This document shows, piece by piece, positions 1-6,251 of a DNA stretch of 13,438 nucleotides. The stretch's first letter is position 1. Each line of letters opens with the position of its first letter. A program made the position numbers and the translations under genes. The notes under the pieces were generated by a model, which worked only from the letters and a program-made list of their open reading frames with translations, was not told the origin of the DNA and did no database searches. The stretch comes from Chloroflexi bacterium RIFCSPLOWO2_02_FULL_71_16 (lineage in GTDB: Bacteria; Chloroflexota; Limnocylindria; P2-11E), in contig MGON01000119.1 in the NCBI GenBank assembly GCA_001795345.1, positions 2,462 through 15,899 on the forward strand, in the 5' to 3' direction.

Positions 1-159
1 GAGGCGCTGCGCCGCCACTTCGAGGTCGACACGGCTCACGTGGTCGTCGGAGCCCTGCACGGGCTCGCCATGGCCGAGCAGTTCTCGCCCGCGGAGGTCG
101 CCCGGGCCATCCGCGAGCATGGGATCGACCCCGACCGCATCGACCCCCGCTACGCCTGA
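1..159 (+). CDS. aceE: Pyruvate dehydrogenase E1 component, homodimeric type, C-terminal fragment
   Basis: An open frame runs in from the left edge and ends at TGA 157-159, giving 52 residues. They start with ALRRHFEVD, continue through HVVVGALHGLA and end in GIDPDRIDPRYA. This is the C-terminal end of homodimeric pyruvate dehydrogenase E1 as I recall it from E. coli AceE (LRRHFEVD, VVVAALGELA, then an end like VNPRLA), with the same spacing and ending. The enzyme uses thiamine diphosphate to decarboxylate pyruvate and acetylate the lipoyl groups of E2 in the cytosolic pyruvate dehydrogenase complex. The catalytic parts lie outside the window, so only the C-terminal segment supports the call. 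The next gene starts 169 nt downstream behind its own promoter, so this is probably the end of a separate transcript. Confidence 0.85.
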   Translation, partial: EALRRHFEVDTAHVVVGALHGLAMAEQFSPAEVARAIREHGIDPDRIDPRYA

Positions 160-262
160 TCTTCGCAGCCTCGACACGGCTCGCTTCGCACCGCCGTGCC
201 GGGCCGCACGCTCCGCTGCCTGCGGACTCGCTCGCCTGATCCCACCTAGTGAGAAGCGTCCC

Positions 263-291
263 TTGACAGGCGCAACGCCGCGGTCTCTCAT
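263..291 (+). promoter_or_regulatory. Sigma70-type promoter of the TRAP operon
   Basis: A perfect -35 hexamer TTGACA lies at 263-268. With a 17-nt spacer, TCTCAT at 286-291 is the best -10 (4 of 6 matches to TATAAT). Transcription would start near 298, leaving a leader of about 30 nt before the GTG at 329. The promoter covers an in-frame ATG at 290, which argues against that ATG being the dctP start. The rest of the 160-328 gap holds only weak short hairpins (for example CACGGC 175-180 with GCCGTG 193-198) and no U-tract, so I see no clear aceE terminator. Confidence 0.6.
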
Positions 292-313
292 GTTGGCCGG
301 TCGCGTGGCGACC

Positions 314-320
314 AAGGAGG
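314..320 (+). promoter_or_regulatory. Strong ribosome binding site deciding the dctP start
   Basis: AAGGAGG at 314-320 is an almost complete anti-16S match, 8 nt before GTG 329. It selects this GTG over the in-frame ATGs at 119 (inside aceE) and 290 (inside the -10 box). It is the best ribosome binding site in the window. Confidence 0.8.
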
Positions 321-328
321 TAGTGGAC

Positions 329-1516
329 GTGGGGTTCCCCCGCTTGGATCGACGGAGCCTGCTCAAGTACGCATCCGTTTCCGGACTCGCGTCGCTCGCG
401 ACCGCGTGCCTTTCCCAGAACGCTCCCGCGCCGGTCGCTACGGCGGCCGGGACACCGGGTGTAGGCGCACCCGCACCGACGACCCCGATCACGCAGCAAG
501 AATCGGTGACCTGGAAGGTCCAGTCCGGCTGGGCCGGCAACGACATCTTCCAGGAGAACTTCCTCCGCTGGAAGGCCAAGGTCGAGGAGATGTCCGGCGG
601 ACGCCTGAAGATCGACGCGCTCCCGGTGAACGCGGTCACGAACATCGGCACCGCGATCGACGCGGTCCACTCCGGCACGCTCGATGGCGCCCACCACGTG
701 CCGGCGTACTACTACGGCAAGGACCACGCGGTGAGCCTCATGGGCACCGGACCGACCTACGGGATCAGCGGCCAGATGCTGCTCGGCTGGTACTACTACG
801 GCGGCGGGCAGAAGCTGTTCGAGGACCTCGTGCAGCGGAAGCTCAAGCTCAACGTCGTCTCGCTGTTCCACATGCCGATGCAGAACCAGCCGCTAGGGTG
901 GTTCCGCGAGGAGATCAAGGGCCCCTCCGACTTCCAGGGCATGAAGTTCCGGACCGTCGGCCTCGCCACCGGCATCTACGGGGCGCTGGGCGCGAGCGTC
1001 ATCTCGGTCGCCGGCGCGGAGGTCGCCTCGTCCCTCGACCGGGGCGTCATCGACGCGGCCGAGTTCAACAACACGACCTCGGACACCGTGTACGGCCTGC
1101 CGGACGCCCGCAAGATCCTCATGGCACGGTCCTACCACCAGGCATCCGAGATCCTCGAGATAACGCTGAACAAGACGAAGTACGACGCGATGCCGAAGGA
1201 CCTGCAGGCGATCATGAAGTACGCCGCCTACGCCGAGTCGGCGGACGGTGAATGGCTCTGGTTCGAGAAGAACAGCACCGACTACAAGAAGCTCCTCGAC
1301 CGCGGCGTCAAGATCATCAAGACCCCGCAGTCGGTGCTCGACGCGCAGCTGAAGGCCTGGGACACCATCGTCACGACGGAGTCCGCGAACAACCCGGAGT
1401 TCGCGAAGATCATCGAATCGCAGAAGGCCTGGGCGCAGAAGGTCTTCCCGTGGGCCGACGCGATCAACATCCCGATGCCCGACCCGGTGTCGTACAACCA
1501 CTTCTTCCCCCGGTAG
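329..1516 (+). CDS. dctP: TRAP transporter solute-binding protein, DctP family (2-oxoacid/monocarboxylate type), Tat lipoprotein
   Basis: This 395-aa extracytoplasmic receptor should capture an organic acid and deliver it to the DctQM permease. The start is GTG 329, chosen for the AAGGAGG site and upstream promoter. The N-terminus has DRRSLLK (R8-R9), a hydrophobic stretch, and ATAC with Cys27. This suggests Tat export followed by lipid anchoring, although Ala at -3 of the lipobox is not the commonest residue. An Ala/Pro/Thr-rich tether (about 28-60) follows. The fold region has family landmarks: GWYYYGGGQ, MPMQNQPLGWF (Q185), GMKFRTVG with the conserved substrate-type Arg208, and LDRGVIDAAEFNN (E245-F246). 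The pattern resembles TakP-like receptors for 2-oxoacids. Those usually have Glu-Trp where this protein has Glu-Phe, so the ligand may differ. The family is sure; the ligand is inferred. Confidence 0.9.
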   Translation: MGFPRLDRRSLLKYASVSGLASLATACLSQNAPAPVATAAGTPGVGAPAPTTPITQQESVTWKVQSGWAGNDIFQENFLRWKAKVEEMSGGRLKIDALPVNAVTNIGTAIDAVHSGTLDGAHHVPAYYYGKDHAVSLMGTGPTYGISGQMLLGWYYYGGGQKLFEDLVQRKLKLNVVSLFHMPMQNQPLGWFREEIKGPSDFQGMKFRTVGLATGIYGALGASVISVAGAEVASSLDRGVIDAAEFNNTTSDTVYGLPDARKILMARSYHQASEILEITLNKTKYDAMPKDLQAIMKYAAYAESADGEWLWFEKNSTDYKKLLDRGVKIIKTPQSVLDAQLKAWDTIVTTESANNPEFAKIIESQKAWAQKVFPWADAINIPMPDPVSYNHFFPR

Positions 1517-1548
1517 CCTGCACGACCAGGCGCGGATCTATATCCTGA

Positions 1549-1576
1549 CGGGGCCCCCGGGCGACCGGGGGCCCCG
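1549..1576 (+). promoter_or_regulatory. Perfect GC hairpin with GNRA-type loop between dctP and dctQ
   Basis: The left arm 1549-1560 (CGGGGCCCCCGG) pairs perfectly with 1565-1576 around the four-base loop GCGA, which fits the GNRA tetraloop pattern. It lies in the 87-nt gap after the dctP stop. No run of T follows, so it is not a classical intrinsic terminator. It is better read as an mRNA-stabilising or attenuating structure that lets the binding protein be made in excess over the permease. That role is inferred from position; the stem is seen directly. Confidence 0.7.
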
Positions 1577-1603
1577 CACGTAGGGGTCGGGGGGAACATC
1601 GAA

Positions 1604-2197
1604 GTGCAGCGCTACCTCTTCATGATCGACAGCCTGAGCATGTGGAGCGGGAAGATCACCGCTTGGCTCATCCTCATCATGACCTTCCTCGTTACCTTCG
1701 ACGTCAGCATGAGATACCTCAGCAAGCCGCTCGGAGCACCGATCAGGGCGATCTGGTTCACCTACGACTACTCGTACGACATGTCGTATTACCTGTACGC
1801 GATCTTCTTCATGCTGGGCGGCGCGTACGCGCTGTCGAGAGGCCAGCACGTGCGCGGCGACGTCTTCTACCGGCTCTGGCCGGTCAAGGTACAGGCCTCG
1901 ATCGACCTGTCCCTGTACATCGTCGCGTTCTTCCCCGGGATCCTCGCCCTCGTCTCGGTGGGCCTGCAGTGGGCCCTCGCGTCCTACGCGATCGGGGAGC
2001 GCTCGTTCACGTCGGCGGTCGCCCCGGTGATCTGGCCGCTGAAGATGGTCATCCCGATCGCGGGAACGCTCATGGCCGTCCAGGGCGTGGCCGAGACCAT
2101 CAGAGCCTTCCAGGCCCTCCGCACCGGCGTGTGGCCGCCGCGGCTCTCGGACGTCGAAGAGGTGGAGACGGTCCTCGCGAAGCAGGCCGAGCTGTGA
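1604..2197 (+). CDS. dctQ: TRAP transporter small permease subunit, DctQ family
   Basis: This 197-aa membrane protein is the small subunit of the TRAP permease and associates with DctM in the cytoplasmic membrane. Four hydrophobic segments are visible, near residues 10-35, 58-75, 98-125 and 143-165. Between the second and third lies the motif GGAYALSRGQHVRGDVFY, matching the conserved DctQ region (alanine-tyrosine, then xHVRxDVFY). The longer loop and the WPLKMVIPI segment resemble the DctQ subgroup that pairs with 2-oxoacid or chloroaromatic-type receptors. The start is GTG 1604 with a G-rich site (GGGGGGA, 1589-1595) 8 nt upstream; ATG 1622 is a possible alternative. Its TGA stop overlaps the dctM GTG by 4 nt, implying translational coupling. 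Confidence 0.9.
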   Translation: MQRYLFMIDSLSMWSGKITAWLILIMTFLVTFDVSMRYLSKPLGAPIRAIWFTYDYSYDMSYYLYAIFFMLGGAYALSRGQHVRGDVFYRLWPVKVQASIDLSLYIVAFFPGILALVSVGLQWALASYAIGERSFTSAVAPVIWPLKMVIPIAGTLMAVQGVAETIRAFQALRTGVWPPRLSDVEEVETVLAKQAEL

Positions 2198-3525
2198 GCG
2201 GCGAAGCCCTCGGCATGACCATGCTCGCGCTCATGGTCGTCGCGATCCTCGTGGGCTTCCCGACGGCGTTCACGCTCATGTCGCTCGGCGTGACCTTCGG
2301 CTTCCTCGGCATGGGGTTCCTCGTCTTCGACCTCGTCGTCCAGCGGACGTTCTTCGTCATGCAGAACGACGTCCTCGTCGCCATCCCGCTGTTCCTGTTC
2401 ATGGGCTACCTCGTCGAGCGAGCGGGGATCGTGGACAAGCTCTTCAAGAGCGTGCAGCTGCTCATGGGCGGGGTGCCGGGCGCGATCGGGGTCGCGACGC
2501 TCATCACCGGCGCGCTGTTCGCGACCGCGACCGGCATCGTCGGCGCTTCGGTCACGCTCCTCGGGCTCCTGGCGATGCCGGCGATGATGCGGCGGGGCTA
2601 CCACGTGACGTACTCGGGCGGCATCATCGTGGCGGCCGGTACGCTCGGCATCCTCCTCCCGCCGAGCGTCCTCCTCATCCTGTACGGCTTCATCGCGGGG
2701 GTATCGGTCCCGCGGCTCTACGCGGCCGCGCTCATCCCGGGTCTCATGCTCGCCGGCTTCTACCTCCTCTACCTGATGGTCCGGGCCGTCCGGGACCCGG
2801 CCAGCGCCCCGCCGATGCCGGTGGAAGAGCGCATCGTCCCGTTGCCTCAGATCATTGCCATGCTCGCCACGGGCCTCCTCCCGATCCTCACGCTCATCCT
2901 CTTCGTCCTCGGGTCCATCTTCTTCGGGTTCGCGACGCCCTCCGAAGCCGCGGCGCTCGGATCGCTCGGCGGCCTCCTCCTGGCGGCCGGCCACCGAAAG
3001 CTCTCGTTCTCGATGGTCCGGGAGTCGGTGTTCCTCACGGTGCGCGCGGCGGCGATGGTCGGCTGGCTCCTCGTGGGTTCGTCCATCTTCGCGGCGGTGT
3101 TCGCGCGTCTTGGCGGCGCGTCGCTCCTCGGCGAGATCCTCAACGGACTGGGGCTCGAGAAGATCCAGTTCGTCATCCTCGTGCAGGTCATCATCTTCCT
3201 GCTCGGCTGGCCGCTCGAATGGACCGAGATCACGATCATCTTCCTGCCCCTGTTCCTGCCGTTCCTCGTGGCGTACGAGGTCGACCTCGTCTGGTTCGGC
3301 GTGCTCGCCGCCCTGAACATGCAGACCGCCTTCCTCTCGCCGCCCGTCGCGATGTCGGCCTACTACCTCATGAACGTCGCGCCGAAGGGCGTCCTCCTCA
3401 ATGACATCTTCAAGGGCATGTACCCCTACATCGGCCTACAGGTCGCGGCCATGGTGCTCCTCTACCTCTTCCCCGCGATGGCCCTGTGGCTGCCGGACCT
3501 CGTCTACGGAGCGATCGGCCGCTAG
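2194..3525 (+). CDS. dctM: TRAP transporter large permease subunit, DctM family
   Basis: This 443-aa polytopic subunit should carry the Na+-coupled translocation pathway of the TRAP transporter. Family landmarks are all present: the N-terminal VGFPTAFTLMSLGV, the PLFLFMGYLVERAGI segment, the GAIGVATLITGALFATATG hairpin region, and GTLGILLPPSVLLILYG with Pro156-Pro157-Ser158. The second half has MVGWLLVGSSIF, then LLGWPLEWTEITIIFLPL and AFLSPPVAMSAYYL. About 12 hydrophobic segments can be counted, and the length matches the usual 425-440. The start GTG 2194 shares GTGA with the dctQ stop. The reading frame is open much further upstream, but that part is out-of-frame dctQ. ATG 2215 is an alternative start with no better ribosome site. 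Confidence 0.93.
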   Translation: MSGEALGMTMLALMVVAILVGFPTAFTLMSLGVTFGFLGMGFLVFDLVVQRTFFVMQNDVLVAIPLFLFMGYLVERAGIVDKLFKSVQLLMGGVPGAIGVATLITGALFATATGIVGASVTLLGLLAMPAMMRRGYHVTYSGGIIVAAGTLGILLPPSVLLILYGFIAGVSVPRLYAAALIPGLMLAGFYLLYLMVRAVRDPASAPPMPVEERIVPLPQIIAMLATGLLPILTLILFVLGSIFFGFATPSEAAALGSLGGLLLAAGHRKLSFSMVRESVFLTVRAAAMVGWLLVGSSIFAAVFARLGGASLLGEILNGLGLEKIQFVILVQVIIFLLGWPLEWTEITIIFLPLFLPFLVAYEVDLVWFGVLAALNMQTAFLSPPVAMSAYYLMNVAPKGVLLNDIFKGMYPYIGLQVAAMVLLYLFPAMALWLPDLVYGAIGR

Positions 3526-3538
3526 CCTCCACGCGCGC

Positions 3539-3544
3539 TAGCGT
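3539..3544 (+). promoter_or_regulatory. Candidate -10 box for an internal leaderless start of the antiporter pair
   Basis: TAGCGT (TAnnnT type) ends 8 nt before ATG 3553, which has no ribosome binding site. The arrangement suits a transcript that begins at or next to the ATG. If real, the antiporters can be expressed apart from the TRAP genes. There is no recognisable -35, and the surrounding GCTAGC repeats (3521-3526, 3537-3542) make chance plausible. Confidence 0.3.
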
Positions 3545-3552
3545 TCCCCGCG

Positions 3553-4698
3553 ATGGAGAACGCCGTGCCGGTCCTCGAGATCGGTCTCGTGCTCCTCGGC
3601 GCGGCGCTCGCCGGCGTCGTCGCGCGCCGCCTGGGGCTCCCCGCGGTCGTCGGGTATCTCCTCGTCGGCCTGACGGTGGGCCCCTTCACGCCGGGATACG
3701 TGGCCGACCGCGAGCAGCTGGAGACCCTGGCGAACGTAGGCGTGGTCCTGCTGCTGTTCGAGGTGGGCATCGAGCTCGACCTGCGCGCGCTGCGGCGCGA
3801 GCCGCGAGCGCTCATGGTGGCGGCTCCGCTCCAGGTCGCGCTCACGATCGCGCTCGCGGCGCTGCTCCTCGGGGCCATCGGCGTGGAGGCGCGGGGCGGC
3901 ATCACGCTCGGACTCGCCCTCGCCCTCTCCTCGTCGGTCGTCGTCGTCAACATCACGCGAAGCCGGAAGCGCACGACCGACCCGGAGACCGAGCGGACCA
4001 TGCTCGTCTGGGCGATCCTCCAGGACGTGACCACGCTCGTCGCCGTGGCGGCGCTCACCGTGCTGCTCTTCCCCGATAGGGCTGGCGCACCCTACGCGGC
4101 CATCCTCGGCATGATCGCGTTCTTCATCCTGGCCGTGGGCGTGAACGCGCTCGTCGTCCCGCGCCTCTTGCGCTGGATCCGGCGCGAGCAGGACAGCTTC
4201 ATCATCGTCGCCGTCTCCATCGCGCTGGCGACCGCGGGGATCGGGAGCTTCTTCTTCGGAGTTCCGCTCGCGCTCGCGGCGTTCGTGGCGGGGCTCGGGC
4301 TCAGCCTCGATCCGGAGGCACGCGAGGCGCGCCGGGAGATCCTGCCATTCCGTGACGTGTTCGCCGTGCTCTTCTTCGTCGCCATCGGCTCGCTCGTCGA
4401 TCCGCAGGCCCTGGTCGCCAACGCCGTCTGGCCGGTCGCATTCGTCGGCCTCGTCGCGCTGCGCTCGCTGCTGGTCTGGGGCCTCGCCGCGGCGATGCGC
4501 ATCCCCGGCCGTCCCGCCCAGATCGCGGTCGGCCTCGGGCAGGTCGGGGAGTTCAGCTTCATCGTCGCGGCGCTCGGCCTGGCCGCGGGCGTGGTCGACA
4601 GCGCGCAGTTCAGCGCCGTCCTCGCGACGGCGACGATCACGATCGTCCTCTCCACGGTGGGCGCGCGCCTCTTCCCGCGCGCCGCCGCGCGCGCGTGA
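3553..4698 (+). CDS. CPA2-family cation/proton antiporter (Kef-type membrane domain, no RCK domain)
   Basis: This 381-aa membrane protein belongs to the monovalent cation:proton antiporter-2 family, which exchanges K+ or Na+ for H+. The N-terminus ends a first helix with ARRLGLPAVVGYLLVGLTVGP, typical of Kef/CPA2 proteins. GVVLLLFEVGIELDL, a serine-rich LSSSVVVV segment, WAILQDVTTL (Q157-D158, the transport-site Asp of this family) and GQVGEFSFIVAALG follow in the expected order. The protein stops after the membrane domain. KefB and KefC proteins have about 600 residues with a C-terminal nucleotide-binding RCK/TrkA-N domain, and this one has none. The start is ATG 3553; there is no clear ribosome site, but TAGCGT ends 8 nt before it. 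It begins 27 nt after dctM and overlaps the next antiporter by 4 nt. Ion specificity cannot be read from the sequence. Confidence 0.88.
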   Translation: MENAVPVLEIGLVLLGAALAGVVARRLGLPAVVGYLLVGLTVGPFTPGYVADREQLETLANVGVVLLLFEVGIELDLRALRREPRALMVAAPLQVALTIALAALLLGAIGVEARGGITLGLALALSSSVVVVNITRSRKRTTDPETERTMLVWAILQDVTTLVAVAALTVLLFPDRAGAPYAAILGMIAFFILAVGVNALVVPRLLRWIRREQDSFIIVAVSIALATAGIGSFFFGVPLALAAFVAGLGLSLDPEAREARREILPFRDVFAVLFFVAIGSLVDPQALVANAVWPVAFVGLVALRSLLVWGLAAAMRIPGRPAQIAVGLGQVGEFSFIVAALGLAAGVVDSAQFSAVLATATITIVLSTVGARLFPRAAARA

Positions 4699-6251
4699 GC
4701 GAGAGCGCCCTCCTCGTCGCGCTGCTCGCGGTCGTGGCCGTGTTCGCGACCCTCGCCCGCCGGCTGGGCGTGCCCTACCCGATCCTCATGGTCCTGGGCG
4801 GCGGGGCCATCGGCCTCATCCCCGGCGTGCCCAGGATCGAGCTCGAGCCGGATCTCGTGTTCCTGCTGGTGCTCCCGCCGCTCCTCTACGTCGCGGCGTT
4901 CTTCACCTCCGTCCGGGACTTCCGCGCGAACGCCCTGCCGATCGTGTCACTGGCCATCGGGCTCGTCCTCTTCACCGTCACCACCGTGGCCGTCGTGGCC
5001 CATACCCTCGTCCCGGAGATCGGCTGGCCGCTCGCGTTCGGGCTGGGCGCCATCGTGGCCCCGCCGGACGCGATCGCGGCGACCGCCGTGCTGCAGCGGC
5101 TCGGCGTCCCGCGCCGGCTCGTGTCCATCCTCGAGGGCGAGAGCCTCCTGAACGACGCGACCGCGCTCGTCTCGTTCCGCATCGCGGTCGCGGCCGCGCT
5201 CGGCGGCGCATTCTCGCCCCTGCAGGCCGGCCTCGACTTCGCGGTGGCCGCGGCAGGCGGTATCGCCATCGGCCTGGCGGTCGGCGTCGCCTCCGTGTGG
5301 CTGCGGACGCGCGCGCCCGATACGCCGGTCTCGCTCACGCTCTCCCTCCTGACGCCGTACGCGGCTTACCTGCCGGCGGAGGCGCTCCACGTCTCGGGAG
5401 TGCTCGCGGCGGTCACGACCGGCCTCTACGTGGGGCGGCGCGCTTCGCGGATGATGTCCTCGGAGACGCGCGTCGCGGGCGCGGCCGTCTGGCAGATGGT
5501 CGTCTTCCTCCTGACCGGTCTGGTGTTCGTCGCACTGGGGTCGCAGCTGCCGGCCATCGTCCAGGGCACGGAGCGCTCCATGGCGCAGTCGCTCCTGGTG
5601 GCGGCGGCGGTCGTGGCGGCGGTCATCGCGTCGCGCTTCGTGTGGATGTACGCAACGGCGCTCGTCGCCCGGCTCCGGCGCCCCGGGGCCGCCCGGACCA
5701 CCGATCCGCGCGCGGCGTTCGTCCTCGGCTGGTCGGGCATGCGCGGCGCCGTCTCGCTCGCCGCGGCGCTCTCCCTGCCTCTCGCGCTACCGGGACCCGC
5801 CGGCACGCGCGAGCTCCTCATCTTCGTGACCTTCGCGGTCATCCTCGTGACGCTCGTCGGCCAGGGGCTCACGCTGCCCTGGGTCATCAGCGCGCTCGGC
5901 GTCGCGCGCGACGAAGGGGACAGGCACGACGAGGCCCATGCGCGGATCGCCACCACCGCCTCAGCGCTGGCGCGCCTCGAGCAGCTCTACGAGATCTGGC
6001 CGACCCACCACGAGTTGCTAGAGACGCTGAAGGCGACGTACGAGCACCGCACGCGCCACGACGACGCGCACCACGTGGAGCCCGCCGCGGCCGAGGACGA
6101 GCACATCGAGCATCGGAAGATCCGGCTCGAGCTCATCGAGACCGAGCGCGCCGCGGCCCACGAGCTGCGGGACCGCGGCGCCATCAGCGACGAGGTCCTG
6201 CGCCGCCTCGAGCGCGATCTCGACCTCGAGGAGCTCCGGATGGAGGCCTAG
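4695..6251 (+). CDS. CPA1-family Na+/H+ antiporter (NhaP/YjcE type) with a charged His-rich tail
   Basis: This 518-aa Na+/H+ antiporter belongs to the CPA1 family, acting in the membrane in Na+ and pH homeostasis. Signature segments are LVFLLVLPPLLYVAAFF, GAIVAPPDAIAATAV (Asp125) and EGESLLNDATALV with the Asn153-Asp154 pair at the transport site. WSGMRGAVSLAAALSLP follows in the second half. The membrane part ends near residue 405. A cytosolic tail of about 105 residues follows, rich in Glu, Arg and His (His438-His439 and a HHVEP stretch) and ending in a DEVLRRLERDLDLEELR segment usual for bacterial NhaP/YjcE proteins. GTG 4695 overlaps the previous stop as GTGA, so the two antiporters are probably translated together. 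Its TAG stop overlaps the ettA stop from the other strand. Confidence 0.93.
   Translation: MSESALLVALLAVVAVFATLARRLGVPYPILMVLGGGAIGLIPGVPRIELEPDLVFLLVLPPLLYVAAFFTSVRDFRANALPIVSLAIGLVLFTVTTVAVVAHTLVPEIGWPLAFGLGAIVAPPDAIAATAVLQRLGVPRRLVSILEGESLLNDATALVSFRIAVAAALGGAFSPLQAGLDFAVAAAGGIAIGLAVGVASVWLRTRAPDTPVSLTLSLLTPYAAYLPAEALHVSGVLAAVTTGLYVGRRASRMMSSETRVAGAAVWQMVVFLLTGLVFVALGSQLPAIVQGTERSMAQSLLVAAAVVAAVIASRFVWMYATALVARLRRPGAARTTDPRAAFVLGWSGMRGAVSLAAALSLPLALPGPAGTRELLIFVTFAVILVTLVGQGLTLPWVISALGVARDEGDRHDEAHARIATTASALARLEQLYEIWPTHHELLETLKATYEHRTRHDDAHHVEPAAAEDEHIEHRKIRLELIETERAAAHELRDRGAISDEVLRRLERDLDLEELRMEA

Noticed and set aside
175..198. Possible aceE terminator hairpin (CACGGC/GCCGTG)
   Set aside because: Only 6 bp with a 12-nt loop and no T-run after it.
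153..241. Direct repeat CGCCTGATC at 153-161 and 233-241
   Set aside because: Nine bases, one copy covering the aceE stop, no further copies and no flanking symmetry. Chance is sufficient explanation.
3521..3542. GCTAGC inverted repeat after dctM as a terminator
   Set aside because: The stem is 6 bp with a 10-nt loop and no T-tract. GCTAGC is itself palindromic, so pairing carries little information. The second copy is better explained as part of a -10 box.
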